In this document: positions 35,760 to 47,968 of the stretch, one piece after another
Layout: every line of letters starts with the position of its first letter
How positions within the stretch are numbered: position 1 is the stretch's first letter
Assembly (NCBI GenBank): GCA_005784505.1
Contig: VCAZ01000050.1
Location: 1-64,000 of the forward strand
DNA length: 64,000 nucleotides
Origin: Bagarius yarrelli
Lineage: Eukaryota; Chordata; Actinopteri; Siluriformes; Sisoridae
Reading direction: 5' to 3'
Notes under the pieces: model-generated
What the model saw: the letters and a program-made list of their open reading frames with translations, nothing else
Database searches by the model: none
Told to the model about the DNA's origin: nothing
Made by a program: the position numbers and the translations under genes

Positions 35760-38700
35760 TTAGTCCACTACTTTAATGGAGTGGATGTGAAATGCGGAGG
35801 ACGTCTGTCCCCTGGGCTGGCTGGAGCTTTTAGTGCTGGACATGCTGTGACTCTGTGGAGCAGGACGAGGAAACTTGGCTGCTGTTGCCTGACCAATGGT
35901 AACCTGGAACAGAGCAGGACAGAGCAGAGCAGAGCTGTTATATAAAATAAATAAATAAATAAAACATTAAATGAAAGTGCCTTTTATTTTTATAAATCTC
36001 ACTTTCTTTAAACTTTTTTTTTAAAATTTTTACATCGTTTTATTGTTTTTGTTGAAAGGCAATATTTAAAGATAAAAAAATAAATACATACAAATGTTTT
36101 TTGGTTTAAAGTATTCAATATTTGCCTGAGCTCCTTTGTGTTCCGATATTAATGGTCAATTTATTTTATGCCTATTTAACAGTGCACTGTTCATCTAATA
36201 AGCAATGGTTTAATTAGATTTTAACAGACTTTTGTTTTAAATAATAGCAATTATAGTAATGTATTTAGTTTTATTCTCCTTACCCATATCTTTTAAAACT
36301 ATCAAACTAATTTATTTGCTTAAAAGAACCATCACTATTTTTTCCAGCACTTTTCATCAGCCTTATAAGACTTATTTATCTGCTTATTTATTATAACTAC
36401 TTCATGTAACACCTGAGTGACCGGGTGGTGTCTTTCCACCATGACGGAGCTCATAGGCGGAACCACGCCCATGACATGCAGGTTGCTGGGATTACGTCCT
36501 GTCTTGGCCAGTTCTGAGCGTCCTGTGATACGCGCGGTTACAGTCTTTGAAGCTTTCTGTTGTCCAGAGGTTACTGTCCGTACACTTGTCTGTGGTAACT
36601 GTCAAAAAAACAACAACAACAGAGTAATGACTGTTCAACATGCGACGCTGGCTTTTATATGCATCTGCAAAAGTGTGTGCTTGGTGAGGTTGCATTTTTT
36701 ATTACCTGTCGGATAGAATGTGTGATGCCTCCTGATGCTAAGGCAGGGTTTAGTATTGTAGTGGAGGGCAATGCGTCTGTCCGGCTGACTCCTGTACCGC
36801 AGACAGGCTGAGAGCTCAACTGATCCTGCAACAGAGGAAACGTCGGGCACGAGACACAAAAGCTAGTAAACATGCCTATAATATACAGGGTGTGTAAAAC
36901 AAATTGCACATGTACTTTATTACACAAGTAAAAAAAAAGGTCATCTTTATATTTCACTGTGAACACCGGGGACGTCAATGAGTTCCTGGTCTTTTGAAGG
37001 AAGTTGTTTTATATTGCTAAGAACTTCCCGAATCCGCACCTTCAAGTCCTTCAGTGTGCCAAGCTTAAAATCCTGTTTATTTCCTATTTTAGTTTCTTTA
37101 GAGACATTTTTCATGACATTATACTACAAGTTCTATTAAATATTGCATTCATTTTCATTCACCCTGTACTCTACTGTATTATTTAATGACAATTTATTAC
37201 TTAAACCAGATTCGATATTATTCGACAAGTAATTTATTTAAATGCTTTCGATTAATTTCAGTGTCACACGGCGTACAGAAGGAGCCCAAAAACATTATTA
37301 ACGAATATTAGCTTAACCATTTGTAATAACTGTCTAGGCGTTTTAGTGTGTGTAAACTCTAATGCCCACAGCTGAAATGTCTTTTGTTTGTTATAGCATT
37401 ACATCATCCCTTTACTGGTTTTAGAAGGCAAAAGACAGTGAAATCTTTATACCTGATATTACTGCCCAAAGTTTTGACAGCTATGACTAAATCGTACAAT
37501 CCACAAGCCACAAGTAAAAGTATGTTTAAGAGACATCATTTTGATTAGGGTTGTGCATTGGCAGGGGCCTTATGATATGATGCATATAATGATATATATG
37601 TCACAATACAATATATTGCAAGATATTGTAATACTGTCAAAAATTAAAATAAATGGCTAAATAAATCGATAAAAATAAAACTGATACAACATCGGAGGCG
37701 CCCTTATTATTTCCGCCATGCTTGTCATGCTCGTTTGACAAACAATTAAATAGTAACGAAATCAGTTTGAAGCGTCATTTAAATATGTATTGATACTCCA
37801 TGTGGAAGTATATATATCTCGTTAGTTTGATGGTCAGATGCCCAGATACATTTGTTCATATATTTTATTTTGTTTAATGCTTGAAAAAAAAATGAAGGAA
37901 AAAAGGACTATTTAATGCTATGTCTTCAAAGCGTGCATGTCTTACTGCTTCTGTGTTGTCTGTATTGGGACGGGAGTGGACGGACTGCACTGGAGTCTCC
38001 ATGCTGACTGGGCTCAGGTGCGCAGAAGATGCAGTGAAAAGTGGCCGACTGGCAACTGAGCTAGAACTGGGTTCGCCTCTTGAGGGTGGCGCATCTGAGG
38101 AAGGAATGTAGTTCATATTTACACTTAATGTACTTAATGTACCCCAGTCAAAAACACAGAGGCGATAAGGAAACTTTGATAGACGTTCTGATTTAAGTAG
38201 CCACTGACTGATAAAAGCCATTTATTTTTTGGGCATTGACAAAAAGTCATGTGCTGCATGACATCAAGACAACCTCACAAATTGCATAACCGATTTCTCG
38301 GTTCATTTGAGTAACTGTGAATGCTGCCATCAGAACCCTAATGTGAACCAAACAAGCAGACCGAGACCGCTAAAAAGATGGTATGAATCTGCTTCCAAAT
38401 GAGCTCTGGTGCCATGATGCAACACGGACCAAATATATCTAATCGAACCGAAAACAAGATGACATGGCAATTCATCTTATCAAAGGACCTGTGTTGCCTA
38501 TTAGTTGAAAAAGGCGAAAACAACGGCAGAAATCCTGGTGCAGTTTTTACCATTTTAGGATCTCTAAGTTCTTAGCTGGTAAAACCACAAACATGCACAT
38601 GATTAGCGCGTTAGTCCAGTAACCAGCATTGTTTCGAATTATAAGTTCTGTCGTAAAATATACGTCACAACAGCCAAACAATTAGGTTGTGAACGCATCA

Positions 38701-39008
38701 CTATGCCTTAAGATTCGGTATCTCAAAGTTCTCTGTTAAAAATGCTAGTGTGGACCAGGCCCAAATGCATCATTTACTATTTGCTCCAGACCAAATGAAC
38801 CAAACGACATGAACTACAAATATAAAATCGCACTTATAGAATGTGAATTTACAAAGCAATTAAACAACCTTAAAAAAAAAAGGTCAACATTCCGAGCCTC
38901 AAATATACCAGGGCATGTTTTATGACTTGTTCAACATTACAGTGTCATTGTTCTTCCTTTCCACATACAACCCAATACATTAGTCACAAAGTCTCTGAAA
39001 CAGAGCCA

Positions 39009-39064
<56 letters not shown>

Positions 39065-41984
39065 TGTTTACCATGCTCTTGTCTGCCTGTATCTGCAGTG
39101 TGGAACATGCTAAGTGCCTCGATGTTGAGAGCACAGACGCCACGCATAAACGCCTTCTTCATAGAGTCTTCGTAGCGCTCTTTCTCTCTGTGTAGCCTTT
39201 GGATCTCAGCTTGGGCTTTCTGAAGAGCTTCTACATGCTAAAATACATATTCACACACAGCAAAAACACAGTTATTTTATAAGAAACCTGAATCTGTCTA
39301 ACATTATAAATATCAACTTAGAAAACATTTCTCTGTAAACATGGATTAGTTGTTTTAGATCAGGTCCTTTTACCTCTCCTAGTCTAGCCTCATAGTCAGA
39401 TGACAGCTGGAGACAGACCTCCTCAGCACGAGCACGACATGCCCGCTCTGTCTGTTCCTGCCAGCCTCTTTGAATAAGTGAGTGCCAGGCACCCCACACC
39501 TTCTTCTTTAACTGCAGTTGGTAGTGCTGGTTTGCTAGCTTACTTGCCTGAGCCTGGTGCACACATACACACACCATATAAAAAAATGGCAGAAAGACAG
39601 TGTCATCTAATAATAGTACCCAAACATGGCAACGTTGGGGTTTATTGATGGATAGTTTTGCCAATCGTATACCCGTCATCATTGTTTCTTTTTAAACCAA
39701 GGGGAAGTTTATGGTTCGGAATAAACTGTTTTACAATGTTATTAATATTATAATATAATATAATGGCCAATAGATTTACAAACACCTCTCAATACACAGA
39801 TGTCAGACACTTTTAATTAATCTGTTCAATGTGTTAATAATAAACATTACATGGAACAAAGTGGTTTTTTGCTCTCCAAGGTATCTTAGAGGTTCAAGGT
39901 CTGTCTGGCCTTTAGTCAGTGTGTTACTGGGCTGTCACTCAGCTCACCTCCTCTTTGGCAGCACAGTGCTGGAGTCTCCACTGGGTAAAGCTTCTCTGCA
40001 GCTCCAGCCGCTCCCGCTGCCTGTCAACAGCCCGCGTCAGATTCACAATCACCTACAGGGCAAGCAAAGAAGGTGAATCTAAATTCACCAAGTGAATCTA
40101 AATCTGTAGACAATCTTTTAGATACACTTATACCTACTAAGATGAGTATAGTATAATCACTGAAATTAATGATACAGTACCTTACCTAGGCACAATCCCG
40201 ATTCTATTTTATACCCTTTTACCCTTGGCAAGGGGAAGGGGTGAAAATATTCCCCAGAAATAGAACACCACTAAACGTCATTATACGCAGTTATACGCAA
40301 GTTAAAAGCTAAATTACTGCCACTAGACTTTATTTTCTGAAAATTTATTTTGTAAAATCATCAGGCATGTAGTGGGACTATTGTGCAAAAGTTGTTAGTG
40401 TAACATTTTATTGGAAAAAAAAAATTATAATAATAATGTCGTGGGTTGAGAAGATGCGAGTGAGCCTTCTTTAAAACGATGATAAATATGAACACAGCAT
40501 TAAATGCAATAAAACATACGATTATTTGTCAATAATTTTCCTATTATCGTTAAAAAAATACCTACATTTGTGAATCTACCTGGGATATTTTTTTTTATAC
40601 CTCCATGCTTGAAGTGGGGTCCCGAAAAATATTTGAAATGTTTGAAGTGGTATCTGACCCTTCCCCAGACCCCCACACCGTCAACCAAAAGAGAATCAAG
40701 ACAAGGAGTAGGGCTAAGGGGTAGAAATGGAATTGGGCCTTAATAATAGCATAATGATCATTAAAAAACTGGGTAATACATGCCTCGTCTTTTCGCTGAT
40801 TGGAGATCTGGTAGGTATTGAGCAGGTCTTTGAGGTTGTCCATCTCTGCATTAATGCCTGCTAAGTGAGCAGCATGTTTTTCCCTTTCCTTCATCATCTC
40901 CAGTCTGTACTGCTCCACAATGGCTAGTTTCCATTTTCGTAGCTCAGACATTACATTACTCTATAGAAAGAAGGATATACTGTTATGAGAAATACAAATC
41001 TGGACTTGGGCCACACCTGCAGTGTGAACGTAGCCTTGGTGCTGTTATTTCTGGAATCCGGTATAAACAATTCGACAGGTATATCTGCTAAACTCCCAAA
41101 TCCTTGTGTGTGTGTGTGTGTGGGGGGGTATTTTAAAGTACTGCCATAGCATATTAGAAGAAACATAAACCTTTAAGTTGTTGCTCCATCTGTCCAAAAT
41201 GTCCTCCATCTTGTTTAGGTTGTCCTCTGACACTACCATCTCCGTCATTACATTGATCACATGATCTGGACTGCTCTTCCCAGACCTGTCAGTATGTGAG
41301 CTTTCTGGTGTGCTGTCAGACCTGGTCTCCACCGCTTTCCCTGAAAACCAGGCTACAGTCATTTCCAATATCATTTATAACTTTAGGATGTACTCATTAC
41401 ACTTTTGCCATAGCGTTAAATCACCGCAGGGTCGGATTTACCATCAGAAATGCGACTCTGTGGTCGGGATCCTTCTAGATTTGCTGAAATCACCTCACAT
41501 ACAGGTGACCGTCTCTTATTTTCTTGAACGACTACAAAAACAACATAGTAAATAGAGTGTTCTTATGAACCGCTTCAACATTTATTGGAAGAGATGATAA
41601 AAAATACTAAGAATACTGGAAAAATATAGTTTCGAACCGTCAACCGCTTCTCGTCTAGAAGGACCAACTGAACCAGAATTCTGGGCAGCTCTTAAAGCAA
41701 ACGAGCTGTTCATCAGCTGTGGTGGGTTATTCGGGTCGTACTTTGGAGTGACTACAGCAAAGCGGAGCAGTTCTTCATACTCCTCCTAATGCATTAAAAA
41801 ATAAACAAAAAAACCCTTCAAACAAACTGACATGAAGTCACAACAGTGTATAATAATATAGCTGTTGTTCTAATTGTCCATTTTTAAAGGGAATCTCTAC
41901 CTGAAGTTCTGAGGACACTGAGCTGCCCCTGTCTGAGTCCCTTAGGAGGTGTGGACTTTCCTGCTCCCCTTCATCTGAAGACAT
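35760..41984 (-). CDS. poc5: Centrosomal protein POC5, 12 coding exons
   Basis: Centrin-binding protein of the distal centriole lumen, needed for centriole elongation. Coding exons in transcript order: 41984-41901, 41785-41638, 41531-41442, 41340-41171, 40960-40784, 40052-39948, 39553-39374, 39237-39072, 38094-37946, 36825-36706, 36598-36413, 35903-35760; total 572 aa in frame (human 575). It starts MSSDEGEQESP and ends HSIKVVD, the conserved terminus. Residues about 165-318 are helical with centrin-binding tryptophan repeats (KWKLAIVEQYR, QWRLQHC, VWGAWHSLIQRGW). RAEEVCLQLSSDYEARL leads to the hallmark MKKAFMRGVCALN block in the eighth coding exon. The C-terminal half is Ser/Thr-rich with ARITGR and MGVVPPMSSVMVERHHPVT. 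The fifth coding exon ends in a GC donor. An acceptor AG abuts the ATG, so an upstream non-coding exon exists. Confidence 0.96.
37550..37740. mobile_element. hAT-like non-autonomous element fragment in poc5 intron
   Basis: GATTAGGGTTGTGCATTGG followed by an ATGATAT-rich part and GGCGCCCTTATTATTTCCGC; related to 5770-6030. Confidence 0.4.
38280..38830. mobile_element. Candidate MITE in poc5 intron
   Basis: Repeated GGTTCATTTGAG / AAATGAACCAAAC-like motifs near both ends in opposite orientation (38298 and 38794) and a non-coding body. This is a pattern match only. Confidence 0.35.
39015..39061 (+). repeat. (GA)n microsatellite beside a poc5 splice donor
   Basis: About 23 GA units. On the poc5 strand it reads (TC)n and begins about 10 nt after the donor of the eighth coding exon (edge 39072). 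Confidence 0.95.
40190..40745. mobile_element. Candidate MITE inside the poc5 GC-AG intron
   Basis: GGCACAATCCCGATTCTATTTT at the left and AAATGGAATTGGGCCTTAA at the right are imperfect inverted ends of a kind seen in fish elements (GGCCCAATCCCATTT). The body is non-coding. The right end lies about 40 bp from the exon. Confidence 0.5.
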
Positions 41985-42273
41985 CTAGATAAAAAATATG
42001 AGAAATTCCCTGATTAAAATCCGTTTATGGGTGCAGACTGCTATTGTGCGAAGAAATCATCTTTGCTGACGAGTTACATACTATAAACAGAGGTTGGTTT
42101 TTAAAATAGCATTAGTTTGTGTTATTTTATTAGTTGTTTTTATGTAAAACACCAGCAAATGGTCAGTTAACGTCACCCATCACCTTCAAATCAAATCTCC
42201 TGAAACCAAAAAACAACAGATAGTTAGCAATTAGAGCTAGCTAACTACCAACTGGCTAACTTTAACAACTTAC

Positions 42274-42400
42274 GTCGTGGAAAAGACGAAGATAAAACTA
42301 GAAAACTGTTATTACCTTATCCAGGGACTTAATTTTATTCTTTTTCTTGTCAGAATCTTAACACAAGGAGAGACTCAGCAGTTCGGAGTTCAAACTGTTG
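42274..42400 (-). other. poc5: Probable poc5 non-coding exon 1 (5' UTR)
   Basis: On the minus strand, CCACGAC|GTAAGT gives a strong donor with the exon edge at 42274. It pairs with the acceptor that abuts the poc5 start codon at 41984. The upstream edge (set here near 42400) is an estimate. Confidence 0.55.
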
Positions 42401-42464
42401 AAAAGCCAAACAAGACGAACTCGGATAGGTTAAGATTTTCGCCTACTATTCATAGACTTATCTG

Positions 42465-42490
42465 ATTGGACGAGGCGTTTCTGTGGTAAC
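42465..42490 (-). promoter_or_regulatory. poc5: poc5 promoter with X-box-like RFX site and CCAAT box
   Basis: On the minus strand, GTTACCACAGAAAC (42490-42477) matches the RFX X-box consensus GTTRCC-NN-RGYAAC at all but one defined position. CCAAT lies just downstream at 42469-42465. Both sit roughly 65-90 bp upstream of the putative 5' UTR exon. RFX factors typically drive ciliary and centriolar genes. Confidence 0.55.
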
Positions 42491-42499
42491 GCACATGCG

Positions 42500-42692
42500 G
42501 AAGCCGCCCGTTATGATACAAGCTGCTAATTCAAACAATGTTAAACCCGTGAAACCAAAATATAAAAATATATCGATAAAGACTATTCATTATTTTTTAG
42601 TATTCCTATAATTTTGATTTTTAAAAATGTGTTTCTTTTACTAATAAGGTTTTTTTTTTAATATATATATATAATATATAATATATATATAT

Positions 42693-42738
<46 letters not shown>

Positions 42739-45700
42739 TTAAAAAATGTGTTTATTGTTACCAGTCAGCTGTCAACATGGAAGTACAAGCAAAATTTTAG
42801 TATTTTATTATATATTTTTCAAAATATTTTTAAATGCACATGTTGTACTATATCATGTCATCTAACCTTCTCCAGTCAATTCCACAACCATCCTGCAAAA
42901 TCCATTAGAAAAGCTAAGTGACTGTTATAGCAGCAACAGGAGACTAATTTTATGTAAATGCCTTTAGGCATAAAGGGGGTAGTGGTCAGGAGTCTAGATA
43001 AATGGTAAATAACTCTGTTTAGAATAAGGGCAGCAATTCATTTATACACAAAAGAGATGGCTCAGGCCCCAAAAAGCCAGACGGCTGGACAAACAAAAAC
43101 TACTATCATCTAACCAAGCACTTGAGGAATGAATACAGCTACAATTAAAAATAAATATATAATAAAAGTTAGCACAGTAAATGGTTTGAAATGTTATCAT
43201 TCTAATTATATACTAATGGAATGAACCTATGTTGGTGGTTTTGCTATATGTTTCTATTTTATTTTCTTTATGAATGTAAAAATACATACAATATCTTAAA
43301 TTAAAGCGTTAAACAAACGCAGTAGCACAACTTGACATGAATAATTAATTGTCATTATTATGAGTCAGCTTTTCATCTCAGTTTTGCTCTGCATGGTTTC
43401 TTATTAGCAGGAACACAGCTGGCTCCTTTAGCTTGCAGTCACTGACTGACCTATTGTAGAAGCAATATATTTGACACTGACAGCTCATTAAGTTAAGTGC
43501 TTCATGACTTTATATCATTCTGGCTCAAAGTCAGTGTGCCGGCATGCCTAAAAACCACCTTTTTAATCTAGTGATAGAGGGAAAGGATAAGAGCCTACAA
43601 GATTTTTAATCAGCTTTTATGAAAAATAGCCATTTCTGTTGTGCCTATGTGTTATACGCAGTACTGATGTATAAAGGATATAGTGGAAGTTTAAAAACGC
43701 CGCATCTTTTAGACAATCCACAGATTTGGCATGAAAATTCAAGCAGAAATTCAGTTTTTTTTTTATATCAGATGCCCTTCCAGATGCATCACTACCCTAG
43801 TATCCAGGCCTGGCAGCCCCTATTAGCTGGTTCTGTTTCTTTGAGTTCTTGTGTTTTTCCCACCATGTCAGTAAGTAGGTTGGCTATTCTAATTGGGCTC
43901 GGGAGAATTCCTAAGGGAGAACTTTATAGTCATATTTTTGCTTTTCTACTGCAAAGTATTTTTTTTCCTGCAGGACAGAAAATGACACATAGCCAAATTA
44001 GACTGAATGATAATTTATACAGGTCCATTCTTATTCGATAGAACTTATTTTTTAGAGCATGCTTTCAACTAAATTTTATCATGGTGTTTATCTATGTTAG
44101 CATGTCCCTGATATTATTATGCAACATAAGTAATGTTTAATAATAATAATAATAATAACTATTTAGCACTTATAAATAGGAAATTTGTGTGGCGTGGGAT
44201 GTAACACATTAATCAACAATATTATAAAACAAAAAAATAAAACAATGAGCTACAGATGATGCACAATGAGTATTTAAATTAAAACTAAGACCTGTAGCAT
44301 GGTTTTTTAAAAGGAAGGAAAAAATATCCTTGTGAAAATATTCCAGCCGCTCCAGTAACCTTTAAAAAACAGTGCAGATCTTAAGAGCAAACCAATTAAT
44401 ATAATGTGGGTAAGAGAGCTGTCTTCTGTGTATCTATGGTCCAAAATCAATAGGTCTGATCCAGCAGTAACATCTCACATCACTGCATCTGTTATTGTGC
44501 ATGTTTTTATTGGTGGGCTGTTGCTAACTAGAACAACAAGACACAGGACACAAAGGCGAATAATTTATATCCGTAGAACATAACATTTAGTATAGGGTAT
44601 TATGGATTTTGTGTGGAAAAATAAATGTACGCTTCAAATATACATACAAAAGAGGAATGAGTGTATTTTTCATATAGACGATAGCTTTAGTAATGATTTG
44701 GGTTCTACTTTAAAATGTAACAAAATATTATTTATATTGATAATATTTTTTATATAAATACTACATGTTTAACATTCTTTTTTAATACAATATTAATAAT
44801 TAATAATTATTTTACATTGAATTTTTTGTCACACAGAATCATACTGCGATTTGAAAGGATATGAACAGCAAGATTTTTAATAAATAGTGTTTAATAAAAT
44901 AAACACTGCATACAAGTAAAAGTTTAATGAAATGTTCGTGTAAATTATAGGTGTTGTGCAATAAATGTGATATTAAATGTGCAATATGTAGGTGGAGGCA
45001 TAGCAATAGGGCAGGCAAGGCAGGCCCGGTGCCCAGTGCCCAGCATTTTGATGGAGCCTCCAACAGCTAACCATTTAACCAATTAATATTATCATATCTG
45101 CAAGGGAATATAAAATGCAAATATCAGCTAGAATAATTGCTAATAGTCCAATTATTAACAATGTTACTGGGAAACAGGTTATCTAGGGTTGCATGTATTA
45201 TGTAGTGTTTACAATATAATACTGCAAATATGAAGATTGTACTATATTAGATATTTTGTTAAAGAATAAGCAATTAAAGAATTCTATGTTTATAAATTTA
45301 TCTATAAGTCACAAAGATATATTGTCTTAGGGCCCCTACTTCATGTCGGTTGACCTCTAGATATGCAAAGTCGTTCTGTGAGTCTTTATTGGTAGTGCTA
45401 AGAAGAAGAACGTTCGGCCCAGGTGTTCAGGGTCTGGATAAACCTCAGGGAAGAAAAACTTCTCCTTAATTTCTCTGGATTTGTCTTTAAGTTGCAAAAA
45501 GTAAGAATGTGCAGTCATATAAATTGTTTATTTTGGAAAAACCCCAACAGCAATCATAATAGTAATATCAGTAAGAAACAGTTCTGAGGATAAAGTTGGT
45601 GGTTTATTTCTAATTTTTATCTCCATGAGAGCCCCACCTTGATGACATTAAATTGTCAAAGTCTAAAGCAAGAAGACGTCAGGAGGAAGTCCTTATACTA

Positions 45701-45800
45701 TTCTTTTTATAAATCGTGCGTCATCCAAACACATTTCGCTTTTGCTTCCTTCAGGTTTATCCGCAACGCACCCCCCACCCCCCTCTTTGTGTAGTACTGC
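42500..45800. other. poc5-sv2c intergenic region, no gene seen
   Basis: Divergent intergenic DNA between poc5 and sv2c. It holds (AT)n tracts at 42660-42730, an ATA/AAT run near 44140, and scattered AT-rich sequence. A 140-codon open frame at 43619-44041 has no recognisable domain and a composition like its surroundings. Confidence 0.6.
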
Positions 45801-45803
45801 AGA

Positions 45804-45979
45804 TATATAACTGACTGCAGCGGGAGGGAAACCTCGCTCTCAGCTCTCAGCTCTCTCCTCAGCATCACAGTGATACTACCGAGTTTTTATTCAATTCGGT
45901 ACACGCAGCACGTTTTTTTTTTTTTTTAGAAAACATGGAGTAGCTGTATAAAACGCATATTTGGCCAGTCTTTTAAAAG
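45804..45979 (+). promoter_or_regulatory. sv2c: sv2c core promoter (TATA) and non-coding exon 1
   Basis: TATATAA at 45804-45810 is placed to start transcription near 45835. The following sequence runs to TTTTAAAAG|GTAAGT, a strong donor at 45979/45980, giving a leader exon of roughly 145 nt. A two-codon uORF (ATGGAGTAG) sits at 45935-45943. Assignment to sv2c rests on orientation and the lack of another gene between. Confidence 0.55.
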
Positions 45980-46068
45980 GTAAGTTTCTTTCCTCTAACC
46001 TGATTTTCTGCTCATCACAAAACAAGATCTCTAAAGGCAGTGTAAAAAGTGAAAACACGATCAAGCTT

Positions 46069-46098
46069 TAACCCTAACCCTAACCCCTAACCCCCTAG
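46069..46098 (+). repeat. Short interstitial telomere-like repeat in sv2c intron 1
   Basis: TAACCCTAACCCTAACCCCT continues as AACCCCCTAG: two exact CCCTAA units and two C-expanded ones, about 90 bp after the exon 1 donor. Confidence 0.85.
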
Positions 46099-46575
46099 TT
46101 AATTGGCATTACTCTTCCCAATAGAAAGTTATTTGGGGTTGTGTTAATACATCTTGTCGTGATGATGTGGATTTATTTGCGGTACTGTTCTTTCCAGATG
46201 GTTTTAGAACTGTGCGCTTTACTGGTTGATTAAACTCATCTCAGCTTTAAAGCTCTTAGTATTTTTATGTTGAGACTGATTCATACGATAGGGACTTCCA
46301 ACTTAGATTTTTCTTATGATGCTTCGTGCATAATTCCAACTGCATTTTTTTATGCGAGTTAAATGGACTTTTCATCCAGTAGAGTGAAGCGCAGAGACAG
46401 CGCGACATACCCGCCCCCGGCACTCAGAGCGCGCAGAGCGAGTCAGCTGGATAACGGAAGTACCGCGAGAAAGCACGCATTGGGTTTCCTTTCCTGCTGT
46501 GGAAATCACGAAAATTAACTAATTAACAATTAACGCAGATTAAAACCTCCATATAATCATACACGCACGCACACA

Positions 46576-46576
<1 letters not shown>

Positions 46577-46656
<80 letters not shown>
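46577..46656 (+). repeat. (AT)n microsatellite in sv2c intron 1
   Basis: About 39 AT units. Confidence 0.95.
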
Positions 46657-46659
<3 letters not shown>

Positions 46660-46810
46660 TTTTTGTGGTTGTGTGCTAAACACGTTGAGACAAGATATTC
46701 AGAGCCATATTTTCAATGTTTTTTTTTCTTATCCAAACAGTATGTGTAATTTTTTGAGCTATTGCAGACTTAAATCAATTAGCATCATATAAACTGTATT
46801 GGAATACATT

Positions 46811-46883
46811 ATCCATCCATCCATCCATCCATCCATCCATCCATCCATCCATCCATCCATCCATCCATCCATCCATCCATCCA
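46811..46883 (+). repeat. (CATC)n microsatellite in sv2c intron 1
   Basis: About 18 uninterrupted tetranucleotide units. Confidence 0.95.
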
Positions 46884-47039
46884 ATTCCTCAAAATTATTA
46901 CTATTTTTGAGATTTAATATATTATTTTGCTCTGTTTTTATGAGATCTAATAAGCTGAATATGTGTTTCATCTGAATGGAAAAGTATATATTTATATAAC
47001 TGGAAAGCTGCTCCCGCATCTTCAAGGATGATTCGGGCA

Positions 47040-47105
47040 TCTATCGCTTGTCGTTAAAAGCACTACATTATAATAAGGTGTTACTTTTGACTTGACTTGC
47101 CATAG
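47040..47105 (+). mobile_element. L2-like LINE 3' tail fragment
   Basis: Ends TTTTGACTTGACTTGCC after a short AT-rich stretch, like other fish L2 tails. Too short to be certain. Confidence 0.35.
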
Positions 47106-47910
47106 ATGTATTACACATGCGATACTATCATCCCTGTAAGGTAAACAATATAGCACAGTTGCTTCTTACGGTTAACACTGCACCCTCCAGATTTTGTGTA
47201 TTCCTTTTGTACTTTGGTTAATTGTGTGACTCATTCCCTAAATGCTGAACTTCCTGAGAAGACTCAAGGTTGTATCCTTGAAATTGGCACTCCATCAGCA
47301 ATGCCGCAATGCTGAGGCTTTTACATGAATGGTCACAAAGTTCAAATATATCAAGCGTCTGGCGTGACTCACCCACATTAGATTAGAGTATTTTAATTAA
47401 TTTGGAGCTAAACAATTTATTCCAGGGCATTTGTGAGTTCAGGTACTTTTATTACTCAGCTTTCATTGTTTCAGAAAAGGCCCAAGTCACTGTAACCTGT
47501 ATACTGGACTTTTTCTGTATTTAAACAACAAACAGTAAATACACAAATCAAACACATACAGGTACCGACATTTTTGTATTCACCTCATGTGTCTTTTTTG
47601 ATAGAGAAGCGGCCAAGGAAACATGGTTAGCTCTCCTTACAGTCTGAAAAGTTGGCTGGTCTGAGTGAACATATGTTCATTGCTTGGCTTAGGATCTATC
47701 ACGGAAATCCGCAGCGCAGCCCCTGTAGCTGGGAGCGAGTAGCCACTCTGCCCACTGAGCAGCCTCTTTATTAAATAATCTGCAGAGCAGAGGAGTCGGT
47801 CAGGGATTTATTGAGAGCGACAAGGCTGATAAGATCATCCAAGCCTCCTTTGTTTTAGAGCTCAGCGATGTATGGCAATGCATCACATTTTGATACATGG
47901 GCGGATTAAA

Positions 47911-47968
47911 TTTAGCCTGAAATAAGGGTATTAGTCAGATTTAGCCTGAAATAAGGGTATTAGTCAGA
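47911..47968 (+). repeat. Perfect 29-bp tandem duplication in sv2c intron 1
   Basis: TTTAGCCTGAAATAAGGGTA plus nine more bases occurs at 47911-47939 and identically at 47940-47968. Confidence 0.95.

Noticed and set aside
38922..39195. Arg-Glu repeat open frames
   Set aside because: Translation of the (GA)n microsatellite in a poc5 intron and antisense to poc5.
43619..44041. 140-codon open frame between poc5 and sv2c
   Set aside because: No recognised domain, no splice context, and base composition equals its surroundings.
46811..46883. Short-period array considered as CRISPR-like
   Set aside because: Plain tetranucleotide microsatellite with no spacers; vertebrate DNA.
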